Assembly (NCBI RefSeq): GCF_011634775.1
Contig: NZ_JAALXT010000001.1
Location: 1,259,125 to 1,323,124 of the forward strand
Direction of reading: 5' to 3'
Length of the DNA: 64,000 nt
Source of the DNA: Thalassoroseus pseudoceratinae
Lineage (GTDB): Bacteria > Planctomycetota > Planctomycetia > Planctomycetales > Planctomycetaceae
Shown here: positions 29,440 through 37,142 of the stretch, piece by piece
Position numbering within the stretch: the first letter of the stretch is position 1
Layout of the letters: each line of letters opens with the position of its first letter
Position numbers and translations under genes: made by a program
The notes under the pieces: generated by a model
Told to the model about the DNA's origin: nothing
Database searches by the model: none
What the model saw: only the letters and a program-made list of their open reading frames with translations

Positions 29440-29486
29440 TGGACGTGACAGGACTCGAACCTGTGACCTCCACGATGTCAACGTGG
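29440..29486 (-). tRNA. tRNA-Val(GAC) 3' half, left attachment site (attL)
   Basis: On the minus strand the sequence has a perfect anticodon arm (CCACG, loop TTGACAT with anticodon GAC, CGTGG), a variable region, a perfect T arm (ACAGG TTCGAGT CCTGT) and the 3' acceptor strand CACGTCC plus discriminator A. No D arm or 5' acceptor strand (GGACGTG) follows at higher coordinates, so the gene is cut near the anticodon stem. The tRNA points toward the left chromosome, so the phage must have rebuilt a complete tRNA-Val at its right end. CCA is not encoded. Confidence 0.88.
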
Positions 29487-29530
29487 GACCAACATTGTTT
29501 CCCTAGGGTTTTTGGGGTATATTTCGCCTT

Positions 29531-29575
29531 CGTGGGCAATTTCCTGGTCAGATTGCCCACGAAAAGTTGCCCACG
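29531..29575. repeat. TTGCCCACG repeats between attL and the integrase
   Basis: The 9-mer occurs in direct orientation at 29553-29561 and 29567-29575 and inverted (CGTGGGCAA) at 29531-29539. The position just inside the attachment site and before the integrase gene fits arm-type integrase sites or an autoregulatory operator, but function is inferred. Confidence 0.5.
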
Positions 29576-29599
29576 GGACTCCGAAGAGGAACGCAAGAA

Positions 29600-30913
29600 A
29601 TGCCACAGGAAAAGATCAAACTGGGGAAACCGGAAACGTTGCCGAGCGGCAAAGTCAGATGGCGGAAATCGTACAACAAACAACCTTGGAAGTCGTCTGC
29701 TTACGATCAGGAGTCACGCCGAAATCGTTCGTTGGCATGGCAGGAGTTCATCGAATGGCGGGAGAAGATCAAAGCCAAGATTGAACAGGAACAAACCGCT
29801 GACGTCGATTTGCAAGCTTTGCCGAAAGAAGGTTTCGGGAGCTTGCGGGACATTGCTTTGCAGAATCTCGGTTTGACCGATTTCCAGGCGACCGAAGCTC
29901 GAAAGAATACCGCCGAATCCGAAGTCTATGAAACGTCGAAACTCATCGACCAATGGCTTGTATTCCGGCTCTCCGACGTCCGATCGAAAGAAATCACCGC
30001 AGGAACGCTCGACAACAACCGAAACCAATTGCAGAAGTTCGCCGATTTCTGCCCGAACATTCTTCACGCCGATGGCATGAAGTTCCTCGAATTCCGAGCC
30101 AAGCTCCAAGATCAAATTGCTGAAGGCGCATCGGAGTTTACCGCCCGAGATACGCTTACGACGACGAAGAATTTCCTGGAATGGTGCGGAGACACGGCAA
30201 AGGTTATTGAGCCGATTTCGAACTTGCGGAAGCGGGGGACCGGAATCAGAGTTCCGAAGAAACGAATAATCAAAATCTGGAGCGACGAAGCCGTTGAAGA
30301 CTTATTCCGTGTCGTCGATGGTCCGAAGCGACTCTTCTACTTGCTCATGTTGAATTCAGGATGTTACGAAGGCGACGTTGGAACTTGGCGGCATACTGCA
30401 ACCGACGACAAAGGGAAAACCTTCAATACCTTCGATCCAGAAGCCAGAACAATCAGGTTCAAACGTCGGAAAGAGCGGGATGAGGAAGGCGTTCCGACCG
30501 TCACGTATCGTCTCTGGGACGAGACTTTCGAACTCTTGGAGAAATATAGATCCAATCATCCCGAATATCTTCTGACGTCCGAAGACAACACGGTTTTGTA
30601 CATTGAAGAACTTCACAACGACAAAACCAAGAAGAACAAACGGAAGCGAAAGAACCTGATCGGTCGGCAATTCGGTCGATATCGCACGAAACTGAAGAAG
30701 AAGGATTTTTGGGGAACGCTTGAAGACTTACGAAAGACCGCAATCACCAAGCTTGACGGTCACGACGAATTCGCCCGCTACGCTCAGTATTTCGCAGGTC
30801 ATTCGCCGAGAACGATCACGGATCAATTTTACCGTGTTCCGAGTCAGGATCGGTTCAACGCCGCTGTCGCTTGGCTCGGCGAACAGTTCGGGTTTCCGAC
30901 GACTGCACAGTGA
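29600..30913 (+). CDS. int: Tyrosine recombinase integrase
   Basis: The product has 437 residues from ATG 29600, preceded by AGAGGA at 9 nt. The N-terminal part includes a SAM-like core-binding domain (about residues 110-200). The C-terminal catalytic domain has EDLRKTAIT (box II Arg), GHSPRTITDQFY (His and the Tyr nucleophile) and a lysine-rich beta hairpin. Box I reads NSGCYEGDVGTW, where the usual catalytic Arg position is Tyr; from memory, many Planctomycete integrases show a similar variant box. It points away from the attachment site, which it should recombine. A bidirectional terminator follows 28 bp after the stop. Confidence 0.9.
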   Translation: MPQEKIKLGKPETLPSGKVRWRKSYNKQPWKSSAYDQESRRNRSLAWQEFIEWREKIKAKIEQEQTADVDLQALPKEGFGSLRDIALQNLGLTDFQATEARKNTAESEVYETSKLIDQWLVFRLSDVRSKEITAGTLDNNRNQLQKFADFCPNILHADGMKFLEFRAKLQDQIAEGASEFTARDTLTTTKNFLEWCGDTAKVIEPISNLRKRGTGIRVPKKRIIKIWSDEAVEDLFRVVDGPKRLFYLLMLNSGCYEGDVGTWRHTATDDKGKTFNTFDPEARTIRFKRRKERDEEGVPTVTYRLWDETFELLEKYRSNHPEYLLTSEDNTVLYIEELHNDKTKKNKRKRKNLIGRQFGRYRTKLKKKDFWGTLEDLRKTAITKLDGHDEFARYAQYFAGHSPRTITDQFYRVPSQDRFNAAVAWLGEQFGFPTTAQ

Positions 30914-30940
30914 CTTCTTCGGTTCTGCTTCGACGAAAAG

Positions 30941-30971
30941 AACCCCGTCGCCGAATGGCGACGGGGTTTTG
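30941..30971. terminator. Bidirectional terminator between integrase and convergent gene
   Basis: An 11-bp stem ACCCCGTCGCC / GGCGACGGGGT with a 4-nt loop and flanking A and T runs on both sides. It serves the integrase (plus) and the gene at 30982-31335 (minus). The same stem recurs at 46463 and 48248. Confidence 0.85.
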
Positions 30972-30981
30972 TTGTTCGTAG

Positions 30982-31335
30982 TCAACTCCAAAACTCTCTC
31001 CACTCATTTGCAAGTAGGTCATGGACCAACACGATTTGATCCTCAAATTCGTTCGTGTCTGGATTGAACGGCGAAATCGTGTATTCGACGACTTTGTCGT
31101 CAGTCAAAAATTCACGACCATAGTCGTCCTCCGCAGTGATCTCGACTGCTTTGGCGAAGACACTCCAGTCGTCTGTAATCCTTGCTGCTTCGCCTTCAAA
31201 AAGGTGCCAATCATCAAATACATGGTACGACGGCAGGATATCGAAATTATCTAACGTCACCGGATCGTCCTTGATGAATTCAATTAGCCGCTGGACGAGT
31301 TGGTCTACCGTAGGTTTTGGGTTTGCTGTCTTCAT
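30982..31335 (-). CDS. Small acidic phage protein of unknown function
   Basis: A 117-residue protein rich in Asp and Glu, with no membrane segment and no family I recognise. The start ATG is preceded by AGGATT at 5-6 nt, and the gene ends 11 bp before a shared terminator, which supports it as real. It lies between the integrase and a long noncoding stretch, the place where phages often keep superinfection-immunity or DNA-mimic proteins. The acidic composition would fit a DNA-mimic, but nothing here proves it. Confidence 0.65.
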   Translation of the reverse strand: MKTANPKPTVDQLVQRLIEFIKDDPVTLDNFDILPSYHVFDDWHLFEGEAARITDDWSVFAKAVEITAEDDYGREFLTDDKVVEYTISPFNPDTNEFEDQIVLVHDLLANEWREFWS

Positions 31336-32155
31336 TTTCTGAATCCTACTAGATTTGAATTGTCAGAATAGGATACCGAAATCAAAAACTAGCTCAAGGC
31401 CGACATTTCAGATTTGCGCTTTACAATAGGGCGTGAAGACTAGAGCGGTCTACAATCAATCGGAATTGTTGTTTTCGACTCCAAAGAAACAGCTTCAACT
31501 CCATCACGGTATGGAGTTGAAGCTATTGCAGGCAACCGATCCACTTTATACAGCGGGGGCTTCCCCCGTGAAAAGTGGGTATTCTTAGTTCCTTCTTATT
31601 CAGTTGTCCTTATCAATCTTCTTTTTCGAACTTAGACAGAAGACAATCAGAGTGGTCAACTAATTGTCTTATCGCTTATTTCACTTCTGACCGGAGTCAG
31701 TTTCACATGGACCAGGACGCACCCCCGCATGATAGGATATACCTAATCGTCGCCTGGTTTTCTGCTATCTGTTACTTGCTCCCGTGACGGCAATTCAAAG
31801 TTACTTCCTTATTCGTCTGCACAAGGCTCAGGAATAGAAAAGATATGTCTCCTACTGTTTCCAATAGGATCAAGCCATATCCAGAGTTCTTTTTCTTGCA
31901 TGAAAGATGCAAAGGCGAAAGTTCTCGGCAAACATAACCTGGACAACAAGAGTATATTAGTAATCTCGTCAACCAATTCCTATAGCAATTCAAAATACCT
32001 TCAATTTTTTCCCATCCCCCAAGGCTTTGACTTTCACCTTTCCAGAACATTGTAGACGCCTTCAAGGATTGTAGAGCAGAATGAAAACGTCTTCCTTTTA
32101 GACCGGATCAAGACTATAGTTCTCAAATCAAATTCAATCAAAAGGAGTTGCAGAC
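31336..32155. other. 820-bp region without a supported gene
   Basis: Frames here are short, lack ribosome-binding sites and have odd composition. The region holds the two-hairpin element at 31491-31578 and is more AT-rich to its right. It probably carries regulatory sequence for the divergent genes at 31335 (minus) and 32156 (plus). Confidence 0.5.
31491..31578. ncRNA. Two strong adjacent hairpins, candidate structured RNA or transposon-end remnant
   Basis: Hairpin A has a perfect 14-bp stem (AGCTTCAACTCCAT at 31491-31504 with its complement at 31511-31524). After a 16-nt linker, hairpin B has an outer CCACTTT/AAAGTGG stem (31541-31547, 31572-31578) enclosing CGGGGG-CTT-CCCCCG. No T run follows, so a simple terminator is less likely. 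The layout recalls structured ends of IS200/IS605-type elements and their guide RNAs, but no transposase or TnpB/IscB gene is present. Confidence 0.4.
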
Positions 32156-32659
32156 ATGCAAATCATAGAAACAACAATAGAAACGGAAGATTTTCGCTGG
32201 CTATCAGGAAAAAGGCCGGAGCGAAAACCTTCGTCGGGCATTCGAGTTACCAAAGACCATTTGGCACAAACGAAATCTTGCCATGCATATTTGACCAAAG
32301 CAGTTGAAGAACTCAAGGACGAAGACGTCTATTCGTTCTCGGATGGCGAAACGATGTACGATTATCACCTTTGGCACTATCCAACGGCAAAGAAGACGGA
32401 AAGATTCTGGTACGTGAAGCAATGGGACTTCGAAACGAAAACAATTCGCCTGAATCGGCAAGAAATCGAAGAAAACGGACGACTGATCCATAAGCCGTCA
32501 AGAGGCTGGTACACTGAGTTCCAACTCGGAAAAACAGTCCGCCCGAGAATCGAAAAGATTCAGAAAGGAATGGCGGCGTCAATCAAGGGATTGGAGAGGA
32601 GACTCGAAATATGGACCGCACGACAAAAAGAAAATCCTAACGGTTGGTACGCCGACTAG
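32156..32659 (+). CDS. Phage protein of unknown function
   Basis: A 167-residue soluble protein with a clear ribosome-binding site (AAAAGGAG, 8 nt before ATG). It is rich in charged residues and aromatics (YDYHLWHYPTAKKTERFWYV), with an amphipathic helical C-terminus. I do not recognise the family. It ends 18 bp before a bidirectional terminator shared with the opposing gene at 32738-33043, so it forms its own transcription unit in the early region. Confidence 0.7.
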   Translation: MQIIETTIETEDFRWLSGKRPERKPSSGIRVTKDHLAQTKSCHAYLTKAVEELKDEDVYSFSDGETMYDYHLWHYPTAKKTERFWYVKQWDFETKTIRLNRQEIEENGRLIHKPSRGWYTEFQLGKTVRPRIEKIQKGMAASIKGLERRLEIWTARQKENPNGWYAD

Positions 32660-32676
32660 GACTCCTTTGATTGCCC

Positions 32677-32706
32677 ACCCCATCGCCTCTCGGCGATGGG
32701 GTTTTT
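32677..32706. terminator. Bidirectional terminator
   Basis: An 11-bp stem ACCCCATCGCC / GGCGATGGGGT, 4-nt loop, TTTTT on the plus side. It lies between convergent genes 32156-32659 and 32738-33043. Confidence 0.85.
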
Positions 32707-32737
32707 CCATGCGCAGAACGACCAAACACCAACAAAG

Positions 32738-33043
32738 TCACTTCCTAAACTCAAACATCCCTTCAAACTCAGGCATCCGCCAAACCAAGAGTCGGGCATA
32801 TAACGGCGCATACTGATTTGGCAGCTTATATGTTTCTTCATCCGACGAAGTCACGATTTCGTATCGAAGAACATGCCAAATGGCATTTGCTGAAATCGTG
32901 CCAACGCCCCGATCCCGCCATTTCTCGGCGAGCCGAAGAAATCCGCCATATATTTCTGGTCGCTCTTTGTGATATTGCCAGAACTCATATAGCTTGTCTT
33001 TTGAATATGCCCCGAAGAGCGATCTGAATCGTTGATTATCCAT
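32738..33043 (-). CDS. Conserved small phage protein (function unknown)
   Basis: A 101-residue protein whose pattern I recognise from many phage and prophage genomes: an N-terminal FWQYHKERPEIYGGFLRLA, then TISANAIWHVLRYEI and the closing YAPLYARLLVWRMPEFEGMFEFR. No function is known to me. On the minus strand TAGATA lies 5 nt before ATG, with no Shine-Dalgarno sequence. Probably an early or host-takeover protein. Confidence 0.75.
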   Translation of the reverse strand: MDNQRFRSLFGAYSKDKLYEFWQYHKERPEIYGGFLRLAEKWRDRGVGTISANAIWHVLRYEIVTSSDEETYKLPNQYAPLYARLLVWRMPEFEGMFEFRK

Positions 33044-33047
33044 GCTA

Positions 33048-33090
33048 GTATCTATGCACGGACAAACGAAAAGTTAGTAACTATAGATAC
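33048..33090. promoter_or_regulatory. Inverted repeat GTATCTAT / ATAGATAC in the leader, possible operator
   Basis: The 8-bp arms lie at 33048-33055 and 33083-33090 with a 27-nt spacer, directly upstream of the minus-strand gene at 33043. The left arm contains the TAGATA box read on the minus strand. It could be a pair of promoter elements facing outward or a repressor site; evidence is positional. Confidence 0.35.
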
Positions 33091-33133
33091 GGTAGGCCAA
33101 GAGTATGACTTCTGTTGGCTGTGATCCAACTGC

Positions 33134-33160
33134 CCCCGCTCCGAAAGGAGCGGGGTTTTT
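33134..33160 (+). terminator. Rho-independent terminator
   Basis: The stem CCCCGCTCC / GGAGCGGGG with GAAA loop is followed by TTTTT. No protein gene on the plus strand ends just upstream, so it either stops read-through or ends a short untranslated transcript beginning near 33085. Confidence 0.75.
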
Positions 33161-33230
33161 CTATGCGCATAGAAATCAATCAGTTCGAACTATATAGATA
33201 AAATCACTTTACCAAAAGGAAAAACTAATC

Positions 33231-33467
33231 ATGGAAAACAAGACGATCAAATTGACGATACAATCTGCAAAGGAAGATAGACAGAAGGCAGGGCTACTTA
33301 CAATCGCTGAAGCTGCCGATGAACTCGGCGTGTATCGGAACGAACTGTGGTATCGCCAACGAATCGGCGATTGCAAAAGGCCAGAGTACCGAGTCGAAGG
33401 AAGAACAAGACTGTATTATCACAAAGACGACTTGCCCGAACTCCAAAGTTACTTTTCCAAGAAATAA
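33231..33467 (+). CDS. Small helix-turn-helix DNA-binding protein (excisionase/MerR-like)
   Basis: A 78-residue protein with ribosome-binding site AAAGGA about 10 nt before ATG. Residues 20-75 match the winged-helix HTH_17/excisionase layout: LTIAEAADELGVYRNELWYR followed by RIGDCKRPEYRVEGRTRLYY and a terminal helix. Such proteins act as excision directionality factors or as early regulators. Position close to the integrase and next to a ribbon-helix-helix gene suits either role; I cannot decide between them. Confidence 0.75.
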   Translation: MENKTIKLTIQSAKEDRQKAGLLTIAEAADELGVYRNELWYRQRIGDCKRPEYRVEGRTRLYYHKDDLPELQSYFSKK

Positions 33468-33494
33468 ATCGACCCGAAATTACTAACTAACTAT

Positions 33495-33662
33495 ATGAGA
33501 AAAATCGTAACATCATTTTGCCTATCGGAAGAAGAATTGGAAGAAATCAAAGACGAAGCCAAGACGCAAGGCTTGTCGATGTCGGCTTTTATTCGTGGAT
33601 TGTTCAAGATGTTTCAAGCGGCGAAGGCCGAGAATTTGGAAGCAAAGAATCGAAAGCGGTAG
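33495..33662 (+). CDS. Ribbon-helix-helix transcription factor (55 aa)
   Basis: This short frame, beginning at ATG 33495 and ending at TAG 33660-33662, encodes a beta strand (KIVTSFCLSEEELEEIKDEA) followed by a helix-turn-helix segment SMSAFIRGLF, the typical MetJ/Arc ribbon-helix-helix arrangement. No Shine-Dalgarno is visible; AT-rich CTAACTAACTAT precedes the ATG. It lies 27 bp after the HTH protein gene in the same direction, so both are probably on one transcript. A role as repressor of early or lysogeny genes is plausible. Confidence 0.75.
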   Translation: MRKIVTSFCLSEEELEEIKDEAKTQGLSMSAFIRGLFKMFQAAKAENLEAKNRKR

Positions 33663-33694
33663 TAGAAAAAATCAACGTGTCAGGCTCAGTGCGT

Positions 33695-34624
33695 TCAGGC
33701 GGTTTCTAACTGGATAAGTTTTAGAGTATCCTGCCTCAATTGGTCTTCTTCCTTCTTGATTGCATTCAGGAATTGCATGAATTCATCGGAAGAGTAGTAG
33801 TTGCCGCCTTTCTTCATGACGCCAATATTGGCTTTTGACGCAAGCACATTGAGTGCCATCAATCGTAGAGACGCTTCTTCTCCAATATCTGCCAAAGTAC
33901 GCTCGTTGATCTTTTCTGCGTATCCCTTCAGTCCAGTCAGGCGAAATATAATTTGCGAACTGTTTTCTGAGAATTTGCGGAAGTCGCTTTGCGTGATATT
34001 CCCCCCCTCCCATGTTGTCCGATACTTTCCGATGTGTTGTGAGTTTGCCGAAAGCGCAGTGGCCATTTTGCGCTTTATGAAGGCGAAACTTGTATTTTCG
34101 CTTTGCGCAATTAGATCGTGAATTTGTGGTTGGAGGCATTCGCTTAGATGTTCTAGTTCCAGATATCTTCCAGCCGCAGCAGATTCTGGTTCTCGATAAG
34201 ACTTGTCGAAGTGCATGTCTGTCGTCTCGGCATTGGCTAATGTCTTCAAGGTATCCAGATAGGAGGTAACAAACATCAGCGATACTTGCCGTTGTAATTG
34301 TGCTTCCGACTGCTCTTGGGCTGTCGCACTTCTTTCGTATTGTTCACGGGATTCCCTGAGTTCGAATCGTTGCAATTCGAGTTCGTGCTTCTGCATTAGC
34401 ATAGTTACGATTACACCTGCAAATGCCAATCCAGAGAGAATGGCGTTTACGAAGCCGAATGAATCACCGAAGGTTCCAGCGTTATTCGGTGGAGACTTTA
34501 CGAGCCAGGGAACGATTCCTACCTGGAGTGACACGTCGATAACGATTGCGAAAACGATCAACCAGATTCGCAAATTGATTGGATTGGGACGTGGAAAGTC
34601 AAAAAGATTCTTCTTGTCTCGCAT
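33695..34624 (-). CDS. Membrane-anchored coiled-coil protein, AbiC-like family, copy 1
   Basis: The product has 309 residues from ATG 34624. A first membrane segment (LRIWLIVFAIVIDVSL) is followed by the family block GTFGDSFGFVNAILSGLAFA, which runs into a second membrane segment. A Q/E-rich coiled coil (KHELELQRFELRESREQYE) and a helical cytoplasmic domain follow. The two other copies in this prophage, at 36113-37087 and 41718-42692, share the same order. Proteins with this block are often annotated as putative phage abortive-infection (AbiC-like) proteins; that is from memory. It is an isolated minus-strand gene between hairpins, as expected for a lysogen-expressed accessory gene. Confidence 0.75.
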   Translation of the reverse strand: MRDKKNLFDFPRPNPINLRIWLIVFAIVIDVSLQVGIVPWLVKSPPNNAGTFGDSFGFVNAILSGLAFAGVIVTMLMQKHELELQRFELRESREQYERSATAQEQSEAQLQRQVSLMFVTSYLDTLKTLANAETTDMHFDKSYREPESAAAGRYLELEHLSECLQPQIHDLIAQSENTSFAFIKRKMATALSANSQHIGKYRTTWEGGNITQSDFRKFSENSSQIIFRLTGLKGYAEKINERTLADIGEEASLRLMALNVLASKANIGVMKKGGNYYSSDEFMQFLNAIKKEEDQLRQDTLKLIQLETA

Positions 34625-34704
34625 GATGTCTTTATCGGAGAAAAACGATAGGGCTGTTCTCTCAGATATGATCACAATTGATCGTGATTCCGCAAGCGAC
34701 AAGC

Positions 34705-34738
34705 AGAACGCCCACAAACTTTCGTTTGTGGGCGTTCT
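34705..34738 (-). terminator. Strong hairpin between minus-strand genes
   Basis: A perfect 15-bp stem (AGAACGCCCACAAAC with complement) and 4-nt loop. It lies 26 bp after the stop of the gene at 34765-35037 and before the next minus-strand gene. No T run is present, so it may be a weak terminator or an mRNA-stabilising structure. Confidence 0.55.
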
Positions 34739-34764
34739 GAAGGAATTTGAAAACCATATCGATT

Positions 34765-35037
34765 TTATCCAGCGTACCGACGCCGAGCGGCCCGGCTTTG
34801 TTCAGGGACCGAAACCGGTTCGACGTCTTCTTCCGGTTCAAGATAGTATTCGATGGCAGACAAGCTATCCGTCTGGCGGATCAATTCCGAATAGACGCCA
34901 GCGAACAGCACGGTTGCCGCAAACGTACCGAAGGCATAAGGCGTAAACGTTGCCATGCCGAAGACCGAGCCAACAAGCGACAGACCGATTCCGAGCGAAA
35001 TCATAAACCGAAGAGCGACAGGACCATTTTTCTTCAT
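34765..35037 (-). CDS. Small membrane protein with two helices
   Basis: A 90-residue protein from ATG 35037 (a GTG at 35073 overlaps the upstream methyltransferase stop as GTGA and is an alternative coupled start). Two hydrophobic segments, MISLGIGLSLVGSVFGMAT and YAFGTFAATVLFAGVYSEL, are followed by an acidic cytoplasmic tail (EPEEDVEPVSVPEQ). I recognise no family. It is transcribed with the cytosine methyltransferase gene. A membrane protein in a lysogen could act in superinfection exclusion, but this is a guess from size and location. Confidence 0.6.
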   Translation of the reverse strand: MKKNGPVALRFMISLGIGLSLVGSVFGMATFTPYAFGTFAATVLFAGVYSELIRQTDSLSAIEYYLEPEEDVEPVSVPEQSRAARRRYAG

Positions 35038-35069
35038 CTTTCCAACCTTTCTCGAATAGGGAACGGATA

Positions 35070-36026
35070 TCACCTATCGGAAGATTGTGCTGTGTACTCG
35101 CTGGTTTGCCCACAGTCGCCGAACAACTTGCTTGCAATCGCCGTAACGACTGGCGGCGCTACCGAATTCCCGATTTGTTCGTAAACCCGATTCCGATTCG
35201 GATGAAGCTTGAAGTCGTCAGGAAACCCGCCGATCCGAGCAACTTCCCTGGCAGACAAGAACCGGAGTTCGGGCCAAATCACTTTCAGCGACTTCGTGAC
35301 GGCGTAAATTTGGTAAGTCATGGTCGGGGCAGGTTTCGACGATCGAACCAAATAATCGCATTGATGGAGCTTACCTTGTGGATTCACCAACGGAATCCGG
35401 CCTTCCTTCGGAATCGGATCAGGAATCCGATCTTTGTGCTTGAAAGCCAGTTCTTCTCCATCGACGTCGTTTTCCAGAATCGCTTTGATCGGAACTCGGT
35501 CCATGTTGCCAATTGGAAAGTCGATATTCTTGCCCTCTCTTCTGGCAACGATGAACAACCGCTTTCGTTCTTGTGGAACTCCGAAGTCAGCGGCATTTAG
35601 AACGGAGAAACTGACGGCGTATCCTTCGTTTTCGAGAGCCGCCTTGATCGTGGCGAACGTCTTTCCTTGGTCATGTTTCAATAGAAAAGGAACGTTCTCA
35701 AGAAGCAATGTTGACGTCGAATGCTGCCGAGCCAACCAAAGTATACGACTAAACATGCCGCCACGATCGTCTTCGAAGCCGAGACGCCTGCCAGCGACCG
35801 AGAACGGCTGGCACGGGAACCCAGCCGTGATCATGTCGTGATCGGGCAGTTCTTTTATCTCGGTGACGTCGTTGCAAATCGGCGTGTCTGGGAAGTTGCT
35901 TTGGTAGACCGATCGGGCATTGGCGTCGATCTCACAAGCCAGAACGCAAGTTCCGAAATCCTTCAGACCGACATGGAAGCCACCAATGCCGGAAAACAAA
36001 TCAACAAATCTAATGCATGAAGCCAT
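35070..36026 (-). CDS. DNA (cytosine-5-)-methyltransferase, orphan phage type
   Basis: This 318-residue C5 methyltransferase has the ordered motifs: I as FVDLFSGIGGFHVGL, IV as GFPCQPFSVAGRR with the catalytic Cys, VI as LLLENVPFLL, VIII as QERKRLFIVA, and IX/X near REVARIGGFP and EQIGNSVAPPV. The length is that of phage Dcm-like enzymes. No restriction endonuclease gene lies nearby, so it probably protects phage DNA from host restriction. It is followed on the same strand by the small membrane protein at 34765. The recognition sequence cannot be read. Confidence 0.9.
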   Translation of the reverse strand: MASCIRFVDLFSGIGGFHVGLKDFGTCVLACEIDANARSVYQSNFPDTPICNDVTEIKELPDHDMITAGFPCQPFSVAGRRLGFEDDRGGMFSRILWLARQHSTSTLLLENVPFLLKHDQGKTFATIKAALENEGYAVSFSVLNAADFGVPQERKRLFIVARREGKNIDFPIGNMDRVPIKAILENDVDGEELAFKHKDRIPDPIPKEGRIPLVNPQGKLHQCDYLVRSSKPAPTMTYQIYAVTKSLKVIWPELRFLSAREVARIGGFPDDFKLHPNRNRVYEQIGNSVAPPVVTAIASKLFGDCGQTSEYTAQSSDR

Positions 36027-36081
36027 GCATTAGATAGGGAGCGGATTGCTATTTTTGGCTCGGTAAGAACTATGTCGTCAA

Positions 36082-36104
36082 GCCCCACGCCGAAGGCGTG
36101 GGGC
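36082..36104 (-). terminator. Hairpin terminator after the copy-2 membrane gene
   Basis: GCCCCACGCC / GGCGTGGGGC with a GAA loop, 9 bp after the stop of the minus-strand gene at 36113-37087. Only a short T-containing stretch follows on the minus strand. Confidence 0.6.
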
Positions 36105-36112
36105 AATGTAAA

Positions 36113-37087
36113 CTATGTGTATTCGTTCTCAAAATATGCAAGCTCATTGCCAATTGACGATAAGCCCTCGACTGCTGCACTAACTAAGTCCGGGAATCGG
36201 TCGGGATTTCCTCTCAGTTCAATCTGTTCAATCTCCGTAGACAACCTCCTTATATGATGTTCAATTGCGTTGTATAGTTCGTTGAGTTTACTGTGCTTGC
36301 TTTGAACTGTCGTCGATTTGAGTTCCGCTACGGTATCCGCTATTCCCCTTACGGTTGTGATAATCATATCGGCGTCTCGTCCATTTTCGTTCGATTCACG
36401 ATTGTCGTCTTTGATATTCCGATCCAGCGTCGAAACAAATTGATATGCGATCAGCCAATTCGACCGAATCTTCTCAGCCGCAAACTTTTCGAGCGACCCT
36501 GTGAGACGTCCCAACGCAGATTCATGCACTCCCGCCAGTCGCTCCATTATCACTTCAGCGTGTGTTTCCTTCTGGTTGCCCCACTCAATCGCAAAAGCAC
36601 TACCGGCAACTGGCATCGTCGATCTTTGATTCTTCGATTGGATGAGCATATCCAATAGCGACAAGTACGAAGAAACGAACATCAAATCCGATTGTTTCTG
36701 CAACTGCTCTCCAGAAACTTCTTGGGCTTTCGCCATCTTTGCATATTCGGCTCTCGCTCTTTCAGATTCATCCAACGCAAGCAACATCGCTTGACGTTGC
36801 TTCCTTAGCTCATAACGTTGAGCAAACAAGTTCAGGATCACAAAGCCGAAGGCAAGTCCGCTGAATAAGGCGTTGATAGCACCAAACGCATCGCCGATAT
36901 ATCCGGCTTTGTCTTTGACACCGAATACTAGAAGCGGCACGGCTCCAACAACGTATAATGCGAATACGATTGCAACCCACTTCCAGATTTCTCTTGTTGT
37001 AAGCCAGTCACCTTCCTCTTCGAGTTCGTTTCTGACACTGACTTCGATCGGCGATGGATTCGCAAGTTTATCTTCTTCGTCAGTCAT
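36113..37087 (-). CDS. Membrane-anchored coiled-coil protein, AbiC-like family, copy 2
   Basis: The product has 324 residues from ATG 37087; a TTG at 37162 that overlaps the upstream methyltransferase end is an alternative. Two membrane segments (WVAIVFALYVVGAVPLLVFG and the one in LFSGLAFGFVILNLFA) bracket the block AGYIGDAFGAINALFSGLAF. A coiled coil (RYELRKQRQAM onward) and a helical C-terminal domain follow. Order and block match copies 1 and 3, but overall identity looks low, so the copies are diverged paralogues and not recent duplicates. It is encoded just downstream of the ParB-methyltransferase gene and ends at a hairpin. Confidence 0.75.
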   Translation of the reverse strand: MTDEEDKLANPSPIEVSVRNELEEEGDWLTTREIWKWVAIVFALYVVGAVPLLVFGVKDKAGYIGDAFGAINALFSGLAFGFVILNLFAQRYELRKQRQAMLLALDESERARAEYAKMAKAQEVSGEQLQKQSDLMFVSSYLSLLDMLIQSKNQRSTMPVAGSAFAIEWGNQKETHAEVIMERLAGVHESALGRLTGSLEKFAAEKIRSNWLIAYQFVSTLDRNIKDDNRESNENGRDADMIITTVRGIADTVAELKSTTVQSKHSKLNELYNAIEHHIRRLSTEIEQIELRGNPDRFPDLVSAAVEGLSSIGNELAYFENEYT

Positions 37088-37142
37088 TTGGGTTCCCGCT
37101 GTTCGGTCGAAGATTTGATTGGAAAAGGCAGTTCCAAGCCAA

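Noticed and set aside
29487-29530. A search for the 5' half of tRNA-Val next to its 3' half
   Set aside because: No D arm or GGACGTG acceptor strand is present, so an intact or intron-containing tRNA is excluded here.
31575-32065. Short frames on both strands in the gap after the two-hairpin element
   Set aside because: No start signals and random-looking translation.
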